64,000 nucleotides of DNA from an uncultured Lachnospiraceae bacterium (GTDB taxonomy: Bacteria; Bacillota; Clostridia; Lachnospirales; Lachnospiraceae). The notes under the pieces were generated by a model. It saw only the letters and a program-made list of their open reading frames with translations, did no database searches and was not told where the DNA came from. Of the stretch, positions 42,465-50,462 are shown piece by piece; positions within the stretch are counted from its first letter, which is position 1; the number at the start of each line of letters is the position of its first letter. The DNA lies in assembly GCA_910587935.1 (NCBI GenBank), contig CAJUNP010000001.1:186001-250000 (forward strand), written 5' to 3'. The position numbers and the translations under genes were made by a program.

Positions 42465-43811
42465 ATGTTTAAAGGGATGAATGAATCGGAAGCGAGACAG
42501 AAAATATTAGAGGCTGTGGCGGAATATGGCAGAACATATCATAATGCGGGAGAATATAAAACCGGGGACAGAATTCCTTACGCAAAAAGGGTCTATAACG
42601 AAGACGAAATGGTAAACCTTGTGGACAGTGCATTGGAATTCTGGCTGACCGCAGGAAGATATACGGAACAATTTGAAAAGGAATTAGCGGATTACCTGGG
42701 GATAAGGTATTGCCTTGCGGTAAACTCAGGTTCCTCCGCCAACTTGCTGGCGTTTATGGCATTGACTTCACCGCTTTTAGGAGACCGGCGGATCAAGCCG
42801 GGAGACGAGATCATTACGGTGGCGGCGGGATTTCCCACTACGGTGACGCCCATGCTTCAGTACGGTGCGGTTCCTGTTTTTGCAGATGTAACCATTCCCC
42901 AATATAACATTGATGTAACCATGTTGGAGGATGCGCTTTCAAAAAAAACAAAGGCAGTCATGATTGCCCATACCATGGGGAATCCCTTTGATTTAAATAC
43001 GGTAAAAGCGTTTTGCAGCCGGAATGGATTATGGCTTGTTGAGGACAACTGTGATGCGTTGGGCAGCGCTTACCGGTTAGACGGCGAATGGAGGCGTACC
43101 GGCGCCGTCGGCGATATCGGAACTTCCAGTTTTTATCCGCCCCATCATATGACGATGGGGGAAGGCGGGGCAGTTTATACCGATAATCCCCTGCTGAATA
43201 AGATTCTCCGTTCTCTCCGCGACTGGGGCAGGGACTGCGTCTGTCCTTCGGGAAAAGATAATATGTGCGGTCACAGGTTTGATAAACAGTATGGAGAACT
43301 TCCGCCCGGATATGATCACAAATACGTATATTCCCATTTTGGATATAATCTGAAGATTACCGATATGCAGGCGGCAATAGGATGCGCCCAGCTGAAAAAG
43401 CTTCCCGGTTTTGTGGAAGCAAGAAAAAAGAATTTTGCTTATTTATCGGATAGACTGCAGGGAACGGAAGGAAAGCTGATTTTACCGGAGCCATGTCCGG
43501 ATTCCGATCCCAGTTGGTTTGGCTTTATGATTACCTGCAGGGAAGGCGTCGGCAAAAATCAAGTGGTTCGTTATCTGGAAGAACATGGCATACAGACCAG
43601 AATGCTTTTTGCAGGCAATCTGATCAAGCAGCCTTGTTTTGATGAAATGCGGCGGCAGGGAAAGGGATACCGGGTTGCAGGAGAATTGAGAAATACGGAC
43701 CGGATTATGCAGGATACCTTCTGGATTGGGGTATATCCGGGTATGAGCCGGGCAATGCTTGATGATATGGCGGACAGGATTGTGGAAGCCATAGAAAAGG
43801 AAGGAATATGA
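42465..43811 (+). CDS. rfbH: CDP-4-dehydro-6-deoxyglucose 3-dehydrase (E1)
   Basis: A 448-residue PMP-dependent enzyme of the aminotransferase fold. The position of the usual cofactor lysine is histidine in SFYPPHHMTMGEGGAV near residues 217-232, the hallmark of E1 (RfbH/DdhC), which dehydrates rather than transaminates. Cysteines in GRDCVCPSGKDNMCG near 255-270 match its [2Fe-2S] cluster. HKYVYSHFGYNLKITDMQAA follows as in known E1. It yields CDP-4-keto-3,6-dideoxyglucose with an electron-supplying partner (E3, DdhD), which I did not find in this window. I chose ATG 42465, with AGGTGG 5 bases upstream, over the GTG at 42456. Overlaps rfbG by 4 bases. Confidence 0.93.
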   Translation: MFKGMNESEARQKILEAVAEYGRTYHNAGEYKTGDRIPYAKRVYNEDEMVNLVDSALEFWLTAGRYTEQFEKELADYLGIRYCLAVNSGSSANLLAFMALTSPLLGDRRIKPGDEIITVAAGFPTTVTPMLQYGAVPVFADVTIPQYNIDVTMLEDALSKKTKAVMIAHTMGNPFDLNTVKAFCSRNGLWLVEDNCDALGSAYRLDGEWRRTGAVGDIGTSSFYPPHHMTMGEGGAVYTDNPLLNKILRSLRDWGRDCVCPSGKDNMCGHRFDKQYGELPPGYDHKYVYSHFGYNLKITDMQAAIGCAQLKKLPGFVEARKKNFAYLSDRLQGTEGKLILPEPCPDSDPSWFGFMITCREGVGKNQVVRYLEEHGIQTRMLFAGNLIKQPCFDEMRRQGKGYRVAGELRNTDRIMQDTFWIGVYPGMSRAMLDDMADRIVEAIEKEGI

Positions 43812-44875
43812 TAAACAGTCAGTTTTATAAGGAAAAGAAAATTCTTTTGACCGGCCATACGGGATTTAAGGGAACCTGGATGTGCCATGTGTTAAAAGAA
43901 ATGGGAGCCAGGGTAATCGGATATGCCTTAAAGCCGCCGGATGCCCCAAATCTGTTTGAATTAAGCGAAATAGTAAGGCATATTGATTCCGTGGAAGGAG
44001 ATATTCGCGACCTGGATCATTTAAAAAGGGTTTTTGAGCGGGTTCGACCTGAAATCGTGATTCATATGGCGGCCCAGCCTATTGTAAGGGAATCCTATAA
44101 AAATCCCGTTTATACATACGATGTGAATGTGATGGGAACGGTAAATGTACTGGAATGTGTCAGACAAAGCGGGTCCGTACGCTCCTTCTTGAATGTAACA
44201 ACGGATAAGGTGTACAAAAACAGGGAATGGGAATGGGGCTATCGGGAAAATGAAGAATTAAACGGTTATGATCCCTACTCTAACAGCAAATCCTGTTCCG
44301 AATTGATAACGGAAAGCTATAAGAATTCCTTTTTTCAGAATGGAGGAACGGCCATCTCCACCGCAAGAGCCGGAAATGTTATTGGAGGGGGAGACTTTGC
44401 AGCAGACAGGATTATACCGGATTGTCTCAGGGCAATAGAGGCAGGAAAAGAAATTGCCGTAAGAAATCCTCATTCAACAAGACCCTACCAGCATGTGCTG
44501 GAACCGGTATTCGCTTATCTGCTGATCGCAGAGAAACAGTACGAGGACTTGAGGTATGCGGGAAATTATAATGTGGGACCGGAAGAAGAGTCCTGTCTGG
44601 CTACCGGAGAACTGGCGGAGGAATTTTGCAGGCAGTGGAACAGTGTTACAGGCGCCGGATTAAAATGGCGCCAGGATGGTGAACCGGGACCTCACGAGGC
44701 AAATTTCCTGAAATTAGATTGTACCAGGATAAAAAAACAATTAGGCTGGAAACCCAGATGGAATTATAAAGAAATGGTAGCAAAAACAGTTGAATGGATC
44801 TGTGCTTATATTAGAGAAGAAAACGTGACGGAAGTAATGCTGCAGCAGATTAAATCTTATATACACGAATATTAA
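43808..44875 (+). CDS. rfbG: CDP-glucose 4,6-dehydratase
   Basis: A 355-residue SDR-fold dehydratase. KILLTGHTGFKGTWMCHVL is the NAD-binding motif and the GHTGFKG form is typical of RfbG. HMAAQPIVRESYKNPVYTYDVN, then TTDKVYKN, and YDPYSNSKSCSELI with the catalytic Tyr-x-x-x-Lys near residue 155 complete the set. It converts CDP-glucose to CDP-4-keto-6-deoxyglucose, the substrate for E1. The start overlaps the rfbH stop (ATGA). The order rfbF-rfbH-rfbG differs from the Salmonella order rfbFGH. It ends a long plus-strand run, and a minus-strand glycosyltransferase gene ends 11 bases on. Confidence 0.95.
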   Translation: MINSQFYKEKKILLTGHTGFKGTWMCHVLKEMGARVIGYALKPPDAPNLFELSEIVRHIDSVEGDIRDLDHLKRVFERVRPEIVIHMAAQPIVRESYKNPVYTYDVNVMGTVNVLECVRQSGSVRSFLNVTTDKVYKNREWEWGYRENEELNGYDPYSNSKSCSELITESYKNSFFQNGGTAISTARAGNVIGGGDFAADRIIPDCLRAIEAGKEIAVRNPHSTRPYQHVLEPVFAYLLIAEKQYEDLRYAGNYNVGPEEESCLATGELAEEFCRQWNSVTGAGLKWRQDGEPGPHEANFLKLDCTRIKKQLGWKPRWNYKEMVAKTVEWICAYIREENVTEVMLQQIKSYIHEY

Positions 44876-44886
44876 GCAGGCGGGTA

Positions 44887-45594
44887 TCAGGTCTTCTTTA
44901 TAATTTCCGAATAGTGTTTTCCAAGTATATTTTTATGAGTGCGCATGAATATCTGCCGGTAATAATTGTAGTTAGTTAAGTTAACTACTATACCGTCATC
45001 ATGCATACACCATGGATGGCGCTGTGTGGGAACTGCAATTTTATAACCATGGGCAAGAAAAGTAAGACTTTGATACACATCATAAAAATCCCAGTCTTTT
45101 AGAATTTCTGTATTCCATGGGTAGTCATGTGCAGTGATCATCATAAAGCCGTCGGTCTGTGCGACAAGAGTATATCCGTCACCGCACAGGGAATAATTGT
45201 ATTCGGACAGAGACGGGTAAGGGATGTCAGGCTTGATTTGATAAGGAGAGCCGCAGCGTTTGGAATGCCACATGAGGCCGGCGTCGGAAACGGTTTCGTA
45301 TCCGACCATCCCAATCATACCGATTTGCGGATCGGAATGAAAAATGGATAGAATATCCCGGAGGAAATTTTTATTTAGAATAAATACATCCTGATGCATG
45401 TAAATTTTATATTTTGCATCGGAAGCTTCCATAGCTTCGTTGTAGCCGGAAGTCATGGAGGCCGCGTCTTTTACGGTAAGTAATTCGACCGAATATCCGT
45501 CGGGAACAATTAAGCTGTGGATATAAAGTACAGCTTCGCCTAAAAGAAGCTCGTTATTGGTACATATGATAAAACAAAATTTATGGTCATTCAT
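44887..45594 (-). CDS. Small GT2-like glycosyltransferase
   Basis: A 235-residue protein like the short glycosyltransferases seen in streptococcal and clostridial surface glycan loci (Glyco_tranf_2_5 type). It opens KFCFIICTNNELLLGEAV, has GYNEAMEASDAKYKIYMHQDVFIL with MHQDV as the DxD-like site near residue 80, and IGMIGMVGYETVS. The carboxyl end includes DGFMMITAHDYPWNTEIL and the histidine-rich HPWCMHDDGIVV. The gene overlaps the upstream GT4 gene by 8 bases on the minus strand, so they form a pair. Direction is opposite to the CDP-sugar genes it faces. Confidence 0.8.
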   Translation of the reverse strand: MNDHKFCFIICTNNELLLGEAVLYIHSLIVPDGYSVELLTVKDAASMTSGYNEAMEASDAKYKIYMHQDVFILNKNFLRDILSIFHSDPQIGMIGMVGYETVSDAGLMWHSKRCGSPYQIKPDIPYPSLSEYNYSLCGDGYTLVAQTDGFMMITAHDYPWNTEILKDWDFYDVYQSLTFLAHGYKIAVPTQRHPWCMHDDGIVVNLTNYNYYRQIFMRTHKNILGKHYSEIIKKT

Positions 45595-46687
45595 GATTCG
45601 GGTTCCTGTCCTGATAAGTGTTATAATAAACCATTAACAGTTTTTCTCTGAAATCGCAGAGGACTTTTTCTTCTTCGAAAGGCATTACGGATGCCCGGCA
45701 CGCTTCGGGTGAAATTTCCGGTAATATACCGTCCGACATGGCGTCCAGAATATTAGTGAGACCGTTAATATCCTCAAAGGGATATAAAAAACCGTTTACG
45801 CCGGGTTTGATAATTTCAATAATGCCGTCTACCGGGGTGGAAATAACGGGTATTCCGGAAGCCAGACTTTCTAATGCAGTCATAGGAAGACATTCAAAAT
45901 CGGAAGCCATTACCATGGCGGAGATGCCGTCCGCATATTCCCATGGATCAGCCTGCCAGCCTATAAGTTCCACCTGGTCCTTTATGTGAAGAAGATCGAT
46001 AAGCTCCGGCAGATCATTTTTTTCGTCGCCGTCGCCGATCATGATTAATTTCCAGCGCTCTTTCGTACGGCTGATTGCCTGCAGAATGATATCCGGTCTT
46101 TTTTGTGATGCAATGCGTCCTATAAATAAAAGCGTTTTTTCGTTCCGGCCGTTTCTCCTACGAAGGGGGCGCTTTGTAAAGTTTACCGGATTTCTTACCT
46201 GGATTACATTACAGTTATGATCACGGGCGAGGATTAAATCATAAGTTTTTCTGTTTAATACAAATACAGCATCGCTTAATTTGAAACATTCCATACCGCC
46301 GTATCCGTCAGAAACATAAACGTCGATCGGCTGATGCGGCCATGAGATAATCTTGCAGCTTCCATGGTTTAATTCCTGGATGACCAGACGCGCAACAAAA
46401 GTCAGGATCGGCCAGGCTGTAGCCAGAATGATATCCGGTTTGCCATGTTTTTGCAGAAATTCAGCGTAGTTTTTGGCAAAGTGATCGAATGGCGATTCTT
46501 CGCTGCCGTCTGAAAGAGGAAAAAATTCAATTGTATCCGGGATTTCTCCCCGGCCCTTCCACATAAGGGAAACGATCCTTACATGAAACCCGTTTTGCTG
46601 CAGGTAAGGTCCCAGTTCCCTGATAATGTTTTCAACGCCGCTATTCCCGTAAACAGGTGTTAATATATCGATTTGTATAGTGGACAT
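45587..46687 (-). CDS. GT4 family glycosyltransferase
   Basis: A 366-residue GT-B protein. The acceptor half opens IDILTPVYGNSGVENIIREL. The donor half shows LLFIGRIASQKRPDIILQA near residue 190 and the E-x7-E motif FECLPMTALE, followed by SLASGIPVISTPVDG, near 265-285. These are standard GT4 marks for retaining transferases that use UDP-, GDP- or ADP-sugars. It is the first gene of a two-gene minus-strand unit with 44887, and has AAGGAGA about 7 bases upstream of the ATG. No membrane segments. Confidence 0.92.
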   Translation of the reverse strand: MSTIQIDILTPVYGNSGVENIIRELGPYLQQNGFHVRIVSLMWKGRGEIPDTIEFFPLSDGSEESPFDHFAKNYAEFLQKHGKPDIILATAWPILTFVARLVIQELNHGSCKIISWPHQPIDVYVSDGYGGMECFKLSDAVFVLNRKTYDLILARDHNCNVIQVRNPVNFTKRPLRRRNGRNEKTLLFIGRIASQKRPDIILQAISRTKERWKLIMIGDGDEKNDLPELIDLLHIKDQVELIGWQADPWEYADGISAMVMASDFECLPMTALESLASGIPVISTPVDGIIEIIKPGVNGFLYPFEDINGLTNILDAMSDGILPEISPEACRASVMPFEEEKVLCDFREKLLMVYYNTYQDRNPNHE

Positions 46688-46727
46688 CGGCTTCTCCTTT
46701 TCAATATTTATTTAATGTTATCACATA

Positions 46728-46755
46728 TTGACAAGCCTGTGAAGTATGGTAAACT
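46728..46755 (+). promoter_or_regulatory. Sigma-A-type promoter of the 46804 gene
   Basis: TTGACA (46728-46733), a 16-base spacer, and TAAACT (46750-46755). The -35 is a perfect match and the -10 matches four of six bases. The bases after it, TAAACTAAAT then GCAAA, closely match those at 49179. It drives transcription away from the divergent GT4 gene. Confidence 0.65.
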
Positions 46756-46803
46756 AAATGCAAATATCGAAAGGTTTTGATCTTGGAAAGATATAGGTAG
46801 ATT

Positions 46804-47301
46804 GTGAAACTTTTAATTGTACAAAAAAGAACTCAAAGTTTAGAAGCAATACTGCATAAGGCCAAAGAAAAACTGCAGCTTTTATATAAAAACGTAGAAT
46901 TTATAATATGGAATGATCCGAAGATGCAGATAACAAAAGCCGATATAGCCAAAATAGAGCCTGATTTACTGCTGACATGGAATCTGGCAGGTTTTGAGCA
47001 GAGTACGTTAACCGGCGGCCTGGCCTATAATCTGCTTGACTGTAAACAGATTCACCTTCTAACCAGGGAGAATCTGCGTGACGAGAACTGCCTTTCCAGG
47101 CAGCTCAGCATCGCCATGTTTTTTTATTGTGCGGGTGCGGAGTACTTCCGGAGGTTACAGGCAGAGTATCCGGATATTCCCTATTTGAAACAGCTGAACG
47201 GCTGGAGTCTTGAAAATACGCCGACGGCAATTAACGGAAATGCAGATATTTTGTATAACGTTATTTTGGAAGTCGCCGGAATATGCCATATAGAATCGTG
47301 A
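46804..47301 (+). CDS. Hypothetical protein next to glycosyltransferases
   Basis: A 165-residue protein starting at GTG, with a possible AGGTAG site about 6 bases upstream. I do not recognise the family. An alternating pattern (MKLLIVQKR, VEFIIWNDP, EPDLLLTWNLAGFE, CKQIHLLTREN) suggests an alpha-beta Rossmann-like half such as the acceptor half of a GT-B enzyme. The motif DLLLTWNLAGF is like the N-terminal FSWNY/SINYW strand of the CgeB-type proteins, but the donor half is absent. It has its own promoter and stands alone between minus-strand genes. It may be a small regulator or a truncated transferase. Confidence 0.6.
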   Translation: MKLLIVQKRTQSLEAILHKAKEKLQLLYKNVEFIIWNDPKMQITKADIAKIEPDLLLTWNLAGFEQSTLTGGLAYNLLDCKQIHLLTRENLRDENCLSRQLSIAMFFYCAGAEYFRRLQAEYPDIPYLKQLNGWSLENTPTAINGNADILYNVILEVAGICHIES

Positions 47302-47334
47302 ATGGATAGCGGGTAAGCTTTATAAATCATGGTT

Positions 47335-48486
47335 TTATTCAATTCCTGCCGTGTGGAACAAAGTTCTGATACGCTGCGGATAAGAAAAGTTTTCTTTTAC
47401 CTTTTGATAACCGTTCACGGCAATCTGCTTTCTTAAATCTTCATGCTGCAGGTAGAAATCTGCTTTTGCAAGGGCGTCTTCCATGCTTTCGTACATAATG
47501 CAGTCCTTTCCGTCTTCAAAATATTCCGCCAGTTCAGGCTGCCAGTTTGACAGTAATACGCCCCTGCTTCCCATAATATCCAAAGCCCTGAGCGGGATTC
47601 CGGACTGAATACATTTTAAAGTGGGACACAGGTTAAGCTTACTGTAACGGAAAACACAGGGCATTTCGTCGGAATATTTTACGGGGCCGCACAGCTTTGC
47701 CGACTTCAAGTCATATGGCTTGGAAGCATAGAAACGTGTATCCCACAGTTCGCCGCATTGTTCCAATAAAAAACTTCTTTCCAGATGGGTTATTTCCGTG
47801 GCAATGGCATAAGTCAGGCCGCGGTGATTTAAAGAAACGCCGGTCTGCCCGATCGTTTTAAAAGAGGCATTTATTACATTCAGCAATTCATCCGTAACCA
47901 GTTCGTCAAGAATATAACTGCCGTAAATGCGCAGCTGCGCCTGAAGAATACCTTCTACATATCCCTTTATAAAGCCGCCGGCAGGATAAAGCAGCGCTTC
48001 CAGTGGGGATTCGTAGAGATTCCCGACAAAGGAAACATCGGCTGAACAGGAGGCAATTCGTGAAGGCTGAAAAACGAGAGAATCCAATCTGTCTGTGTTA
48101 ACGGCCAGAGGCAGGTGAAAAATCCTGGTATGTCCCGCCGACTGATACTGTGAAACTTCCACTTTATCAAACAAAAAGATATAATTCGTTTCATAATCAA
48201 AGGACTCCGACAGCCGTTCTTCCAACGGACTGTCGTAGCACCAGGAAATATATTTAACATGGTATTTGTGGCAGAGCTTTGCCACAAGCGGAAAAAAATT
48301 AACGCTGACTACCGCATCGTAACAATCATTTGTCAGATACCATGCAAAGCGTTCACAGAAAAAGACATCTTCAAACTTATCCGGAAAATGATAGTAAACC
48401 GTTTTGCATGTATGTCCTGCCTTTTTCAGATTAGAAACAAAATCATAATATGTGTAGCTTCCCATATCGTAAAATAATATTTTCAT
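47335..48486 (-). CDS. CgeB-type glycosyltransferase (paralogue 4)
   Basis: A 383-residue CgeB-type GT-B protein. It starts MKILFYDMGSYTYYDF, then has AVVSVNFFPLVAKLC, YIFLFDKVEVSQYQ, FHLPLAVNTDRL, DVSFVGNLYESP, and the donor-site block LNLCPTLKCIQSGIPLRALDIMGSRGVLLSNWQPEL (in pieces). It resembles 8196 most. I chose the ATG at 48486 because GGGAA lies about 8 bases upstream and the protein then starts as its paralogues do. The ATG at 48501 overlaps the upstream stop (TAATG) and is the alternative. Far from the other CgeB genes, it shares the operon of an unknown helical protein. Confidence 0.8.
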   Translation of the reverse strand: MKILFYDMGSYTYYDFVSNLKKAGHTCKTVYYHFPDKFEDVFFCERFAWYLTNDCYDAVVSVNFFPLVAKLCHKYHVKYISWCYDSPLEERLSESFDYETNYIFLFDKVEVSQYQSAGHTRIFHLPLAVNTDRLDSLVFQPSRIASCSADVSFVGNLYESPLEALLYPAGGFIKGYVEGILQAQLRIYGSYILDELVTDELLNVINASFKTIGQTGVSLNHRGLTYAIATEITHLERSFLLEQCGELWDTRFYASKPYDLKSAKLCGPVKYSDEMPCVFRYSKLNLCPTLKCIQSGIPLRALDIMGSRGVLLSNWQPELAEYFEDGKDCIMYESMEDALAKADFYLQHEDLRKQIAVNGYQKVKENFSYPQRIRTLFHTAGIE

Positions 48487-48500
48487 GACGTTGATTCCCA

Positions 48501-49043
48501 TTAGTTCGTAATTAGCGAAGTTAACAGTTCCCGATCGGATGCCGTCCAGCTTTTGGCATGAATCCGGATAATTTCTTCATACAGGGTTTCATCCGGTATG
48601 ATTAAATCCTGTTTTGTTATGACAAAAACTGCAAAAACAGATAAATTATTCTGTGAAAGATAATAAACGGCCTCTGATACGGCGGCTTCGGATGGCCGGA
48701 ACTGGAGCCTGCGAAAGGCAAAAAGAGTCAGCAGGTATTTTTCCAGCAGTTCCTGCATGGTATGGCAATAGTAAGAAAAGGGTATTTTCCCATATTTGAC
48801 TTCCAATTCAATAATGTGAAGAATCCGCAGAACACGGCGCGATTCACCAATGTGTTTGTATGCGTGCGTACCGTCGCCCTCTTCTATATAGGGAATCAGG
48901 GATAAAAGAAGATCAATATTCTGGCAGGACAGCGCTTTATTAATAGTTCGGGAAATAAAATCCCAGGCATTTTTAATGTTTTTTTTGTTTTGGGCAAGCT
49001 CTTTAAAATAATTGTCCGCCTCCAGGCTGGAATCGTAAGACAT
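48501..49043 (-). CDS. Hypothetical helical protein
   Basis: A 180-residue protein with no family I recognise. It looks all-helical and soluble (NAWDFISRTINKAL, YYCHTMQELLEKYLLTLF, AVSEAVYYLSQNNLSVFAVF). The start has CAGGAG about 9 bases upstream on the minus strand. Its stop is adjacent to the downstream CgeB-type gene (TAATG), so it is translated together with it and may act with that glycosyltransferase, for example as a partner or acceptor-recognition subunit. The 327-base gap upstream holds the promoter for the gene at 49371; for this gene only a possible TTGACA box on the minus strand (49127-49122) was seen. Confidence 0.55.
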   Translation of the reverse strand: MSYDSSLEADNYFKELAQNKKNIKNAWDFISRTINKALSCQNIDLLLSLIPYIEEGDGTHAYKHIGESRRVLRILHIIELEVKYGKIPFSYYCHTMQELLEKYLLTLFAFRRLQFRPSEAAVSEAVYYLSQNNLSVFAVFVITKQDLIIPDETLYEEIIRIHAKSWTASDRELLTSLITN

Positions 49044-49156
49044 GATAGGATGCTCCTGTTATGTAATGTTGTATTTGCTGATTAAATATTCTAATATAGC
49101 CTAAATGTTATCATATTTGTTTGTCAAAAACCAGCAGTATTATATTTATTTTTTTG

Positions 49157-49184
49157 TTGACTTTTATTTAATTTATGATAAACT
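49157..49184 (+). promoter_or_regulatory. Sigma-A-type promoter of the Rpn gene
   Basis: TTGACT (49157-49162), a 16-base spacer, and TAAACT (49179-49184). It lies in a gap of 327 bases (49044-49370) that otherwise holds an AT-rich leader. The -10 region is nearly the same as the one at 46750, which hints at shared history or regulation. Confidence 0.6.
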
Positions 49185-49370
49185 AAATTCAAAGCATATC
49201 AATTCTGAATTTCATTTAATATTACAAGTCAAACATTCTGTTAATCGGAACATCTATGCTTTTAATTCAAAAAAATAAATTAAAAGCAGGAGATTCTGAG
49301 AAGATATATTGAGCCGTTTGTTCTTACCGGTAAGCAGGTGTTTTCCGTTCTCCTGCCGGAAAGGGGAAAC

Positions 49371-50243
49371 ATGGCGTTTGTATCTTTAAAGTATGACGAT
49401 GTTTTCAGGGAGGTATTTTCACATGAAAACATTCTGAAGCGGTTTATCAGTGATGTGACGGGAATATCTTTGGAGGAAATCTGTTCTGTGAAGATTTCTT
49501 CTCCGTATCTTTGGAGGCGGTACCGGAAGCAGAAGCAGGGGATTCTTGACGTGGCGCTGGTATTAAATAATGATATCAAAGTTGATATTGAATTGCAGAT
49601 GCGTTTTCAGAAGCATTGGGACAGAAGGTGTGTATTCTATCTGTCCAAATTGTTTACGGAAGATCTGCGAACGGGTGAAAAATATGAACGCCTGCGCAAG
49701 TGTATCTCAATCAGTATTCTGGATTTTGAGATGACTAAAGGAGAAGCCTGTCACTCTGTATATTCTCTGCGGGACAGGCGCGGACGGGAGTTTACGGATC
49801 TGCTGGAGATACATATCATTGAGTTAACGAAGCCTTTAACAGGAACAGATGCATTGGACGACTGGGTCAGGTTGTTTTGTGCAACGAGCGGGGAGGATCT
49901 GGACATGATAAAAACGAACAACGCAGGAGTTTTGGAGGCAATAAATGTTATGCGTACGATGGGACTTGGGAAACTGCTTCGGTTTGAGTATGAACAGCGG
50001 TTGAAAGCAAAGCGCGACCGGTGGGCAGAGGATGATTATATAAGAGATTTGGGAATTAAAGAAGGGATAGCCAAGGGCAAAGCGGCTTCCATTCTGCAGC
50101 TGCTTGAAGAACTCGGCCCTGTGCCACAGGCGGTTCGCGACAGGGTACAGGCAGAAACGGACGAGCAGACTCTGCGGCAGTGGCTGAAAAGCGCCGCGGA
50201 TGCAGACAGTATACAGACCTTCAGGCAGAAGGAGAATCTCTGA
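49371..50243 (+). CDS. Rpn family recombination-promoting nuclease / PD-(D/E)XK transposase-like protein
   Basis: A 290-residue protein that starts MAFVSLKYDDVFREVFSHEN. This is the Rpn/PD-(D/E)XK transposase pattern of a short start, an FxxxFxxxE turn, and the catalytic ILDVALVLNNDIKVDIELQ near residue 60 (an Asp, then Glu-x-Gln). Members are often solitary in clostridial genomes and can promote recombination through a DNA-cleaving nuclease domain. The ATG at 49371 follows AAGGGGAAAC; the reading frame is open upstream to 49284 without an ATG (GTG at 49338), so an N-terminal part may have lost its start. The final charged helices (about 55 residues) look like a linker or dimer segment. Strong terminator follows. 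Confidence 0.8.
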   Translation: MAFVSLKYDDVFREVFSHENILKRFISDVTGISLEEICSVKISSPYLWRRYRKQKQGILDVALVLNNDIKVDIELQMRFQKHWDRRCVFYLSKLFTEDLRTGEKYERLRKCISISILDFEMTKGEACHSVYSLRDRRGREFTDLLEIHIIELTKPLTGTDALDDWVRLFCATSGEDLDMIKTNNAGVLEAINVMRTMGLGKLLRFEYEQRLKAKRDRWAEDDYIRDLGIKEGIAKGKAASILQLLEELGPVPQAVRDRVQAETDEQTLRQWLKSAADADSIQTFRQKENL

Positions 50244-50291
50244 ATATATACCCTCTCTTGCCAGGAGAGGGCGGGCGTCAGGCAAATAAGC

Positions 50292-50330
50292 AACCGTCTC
50301 CGGATATATTTGATTCCGGAGACGGTTTTC
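50292..50330 (+). terminator. Intrinsic terminator after the Rpn gene
   Basis: AACCGTCTCCGGA (50292-50304) and TCCGGAGACGGTT (50315-50327) form a perfect 13-bp stem with a 10-base AT-rich loop. A short T stretch follows. It separates the Rpn gene from the FkbH-led operon, whose promoter is at 50377. Confidence 0.88.
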
Positions 50331-50376
50331 AGTTTACGGACTAAGCGCAAAGAGGAATTGCTTCCATAAGGAAATG

Positions 50377-50405
50377 TTGTGAATTTCCCCAAATACTGGT
50401 ATAAT
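50377..50405 (+). promoter_or_regulatory. Sigma-A-type promoter with extended -10, FkbH operon
   Basis: TTGTGA (50377-50382), a 17-base spacer, and a perfect TATAAT (50400-50405), with TGG directly before the -10 giving an extended -10 element. It is 58 bases before the FkbH start and could drive the run through 61889. Confidence 0.75.
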
Positions 50406-50462
50406 CATAAAGACTTAAGGCAATCATGACCTAAAACGGCAATTTTACAAAGAGGAGCAGCT

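Noticed and set aside
49371..50243. Insertion sequence with terminal inverted repeats
   Set aside because: No matching terminal repeats or target-site duplication were found around the Rpn-type gene.
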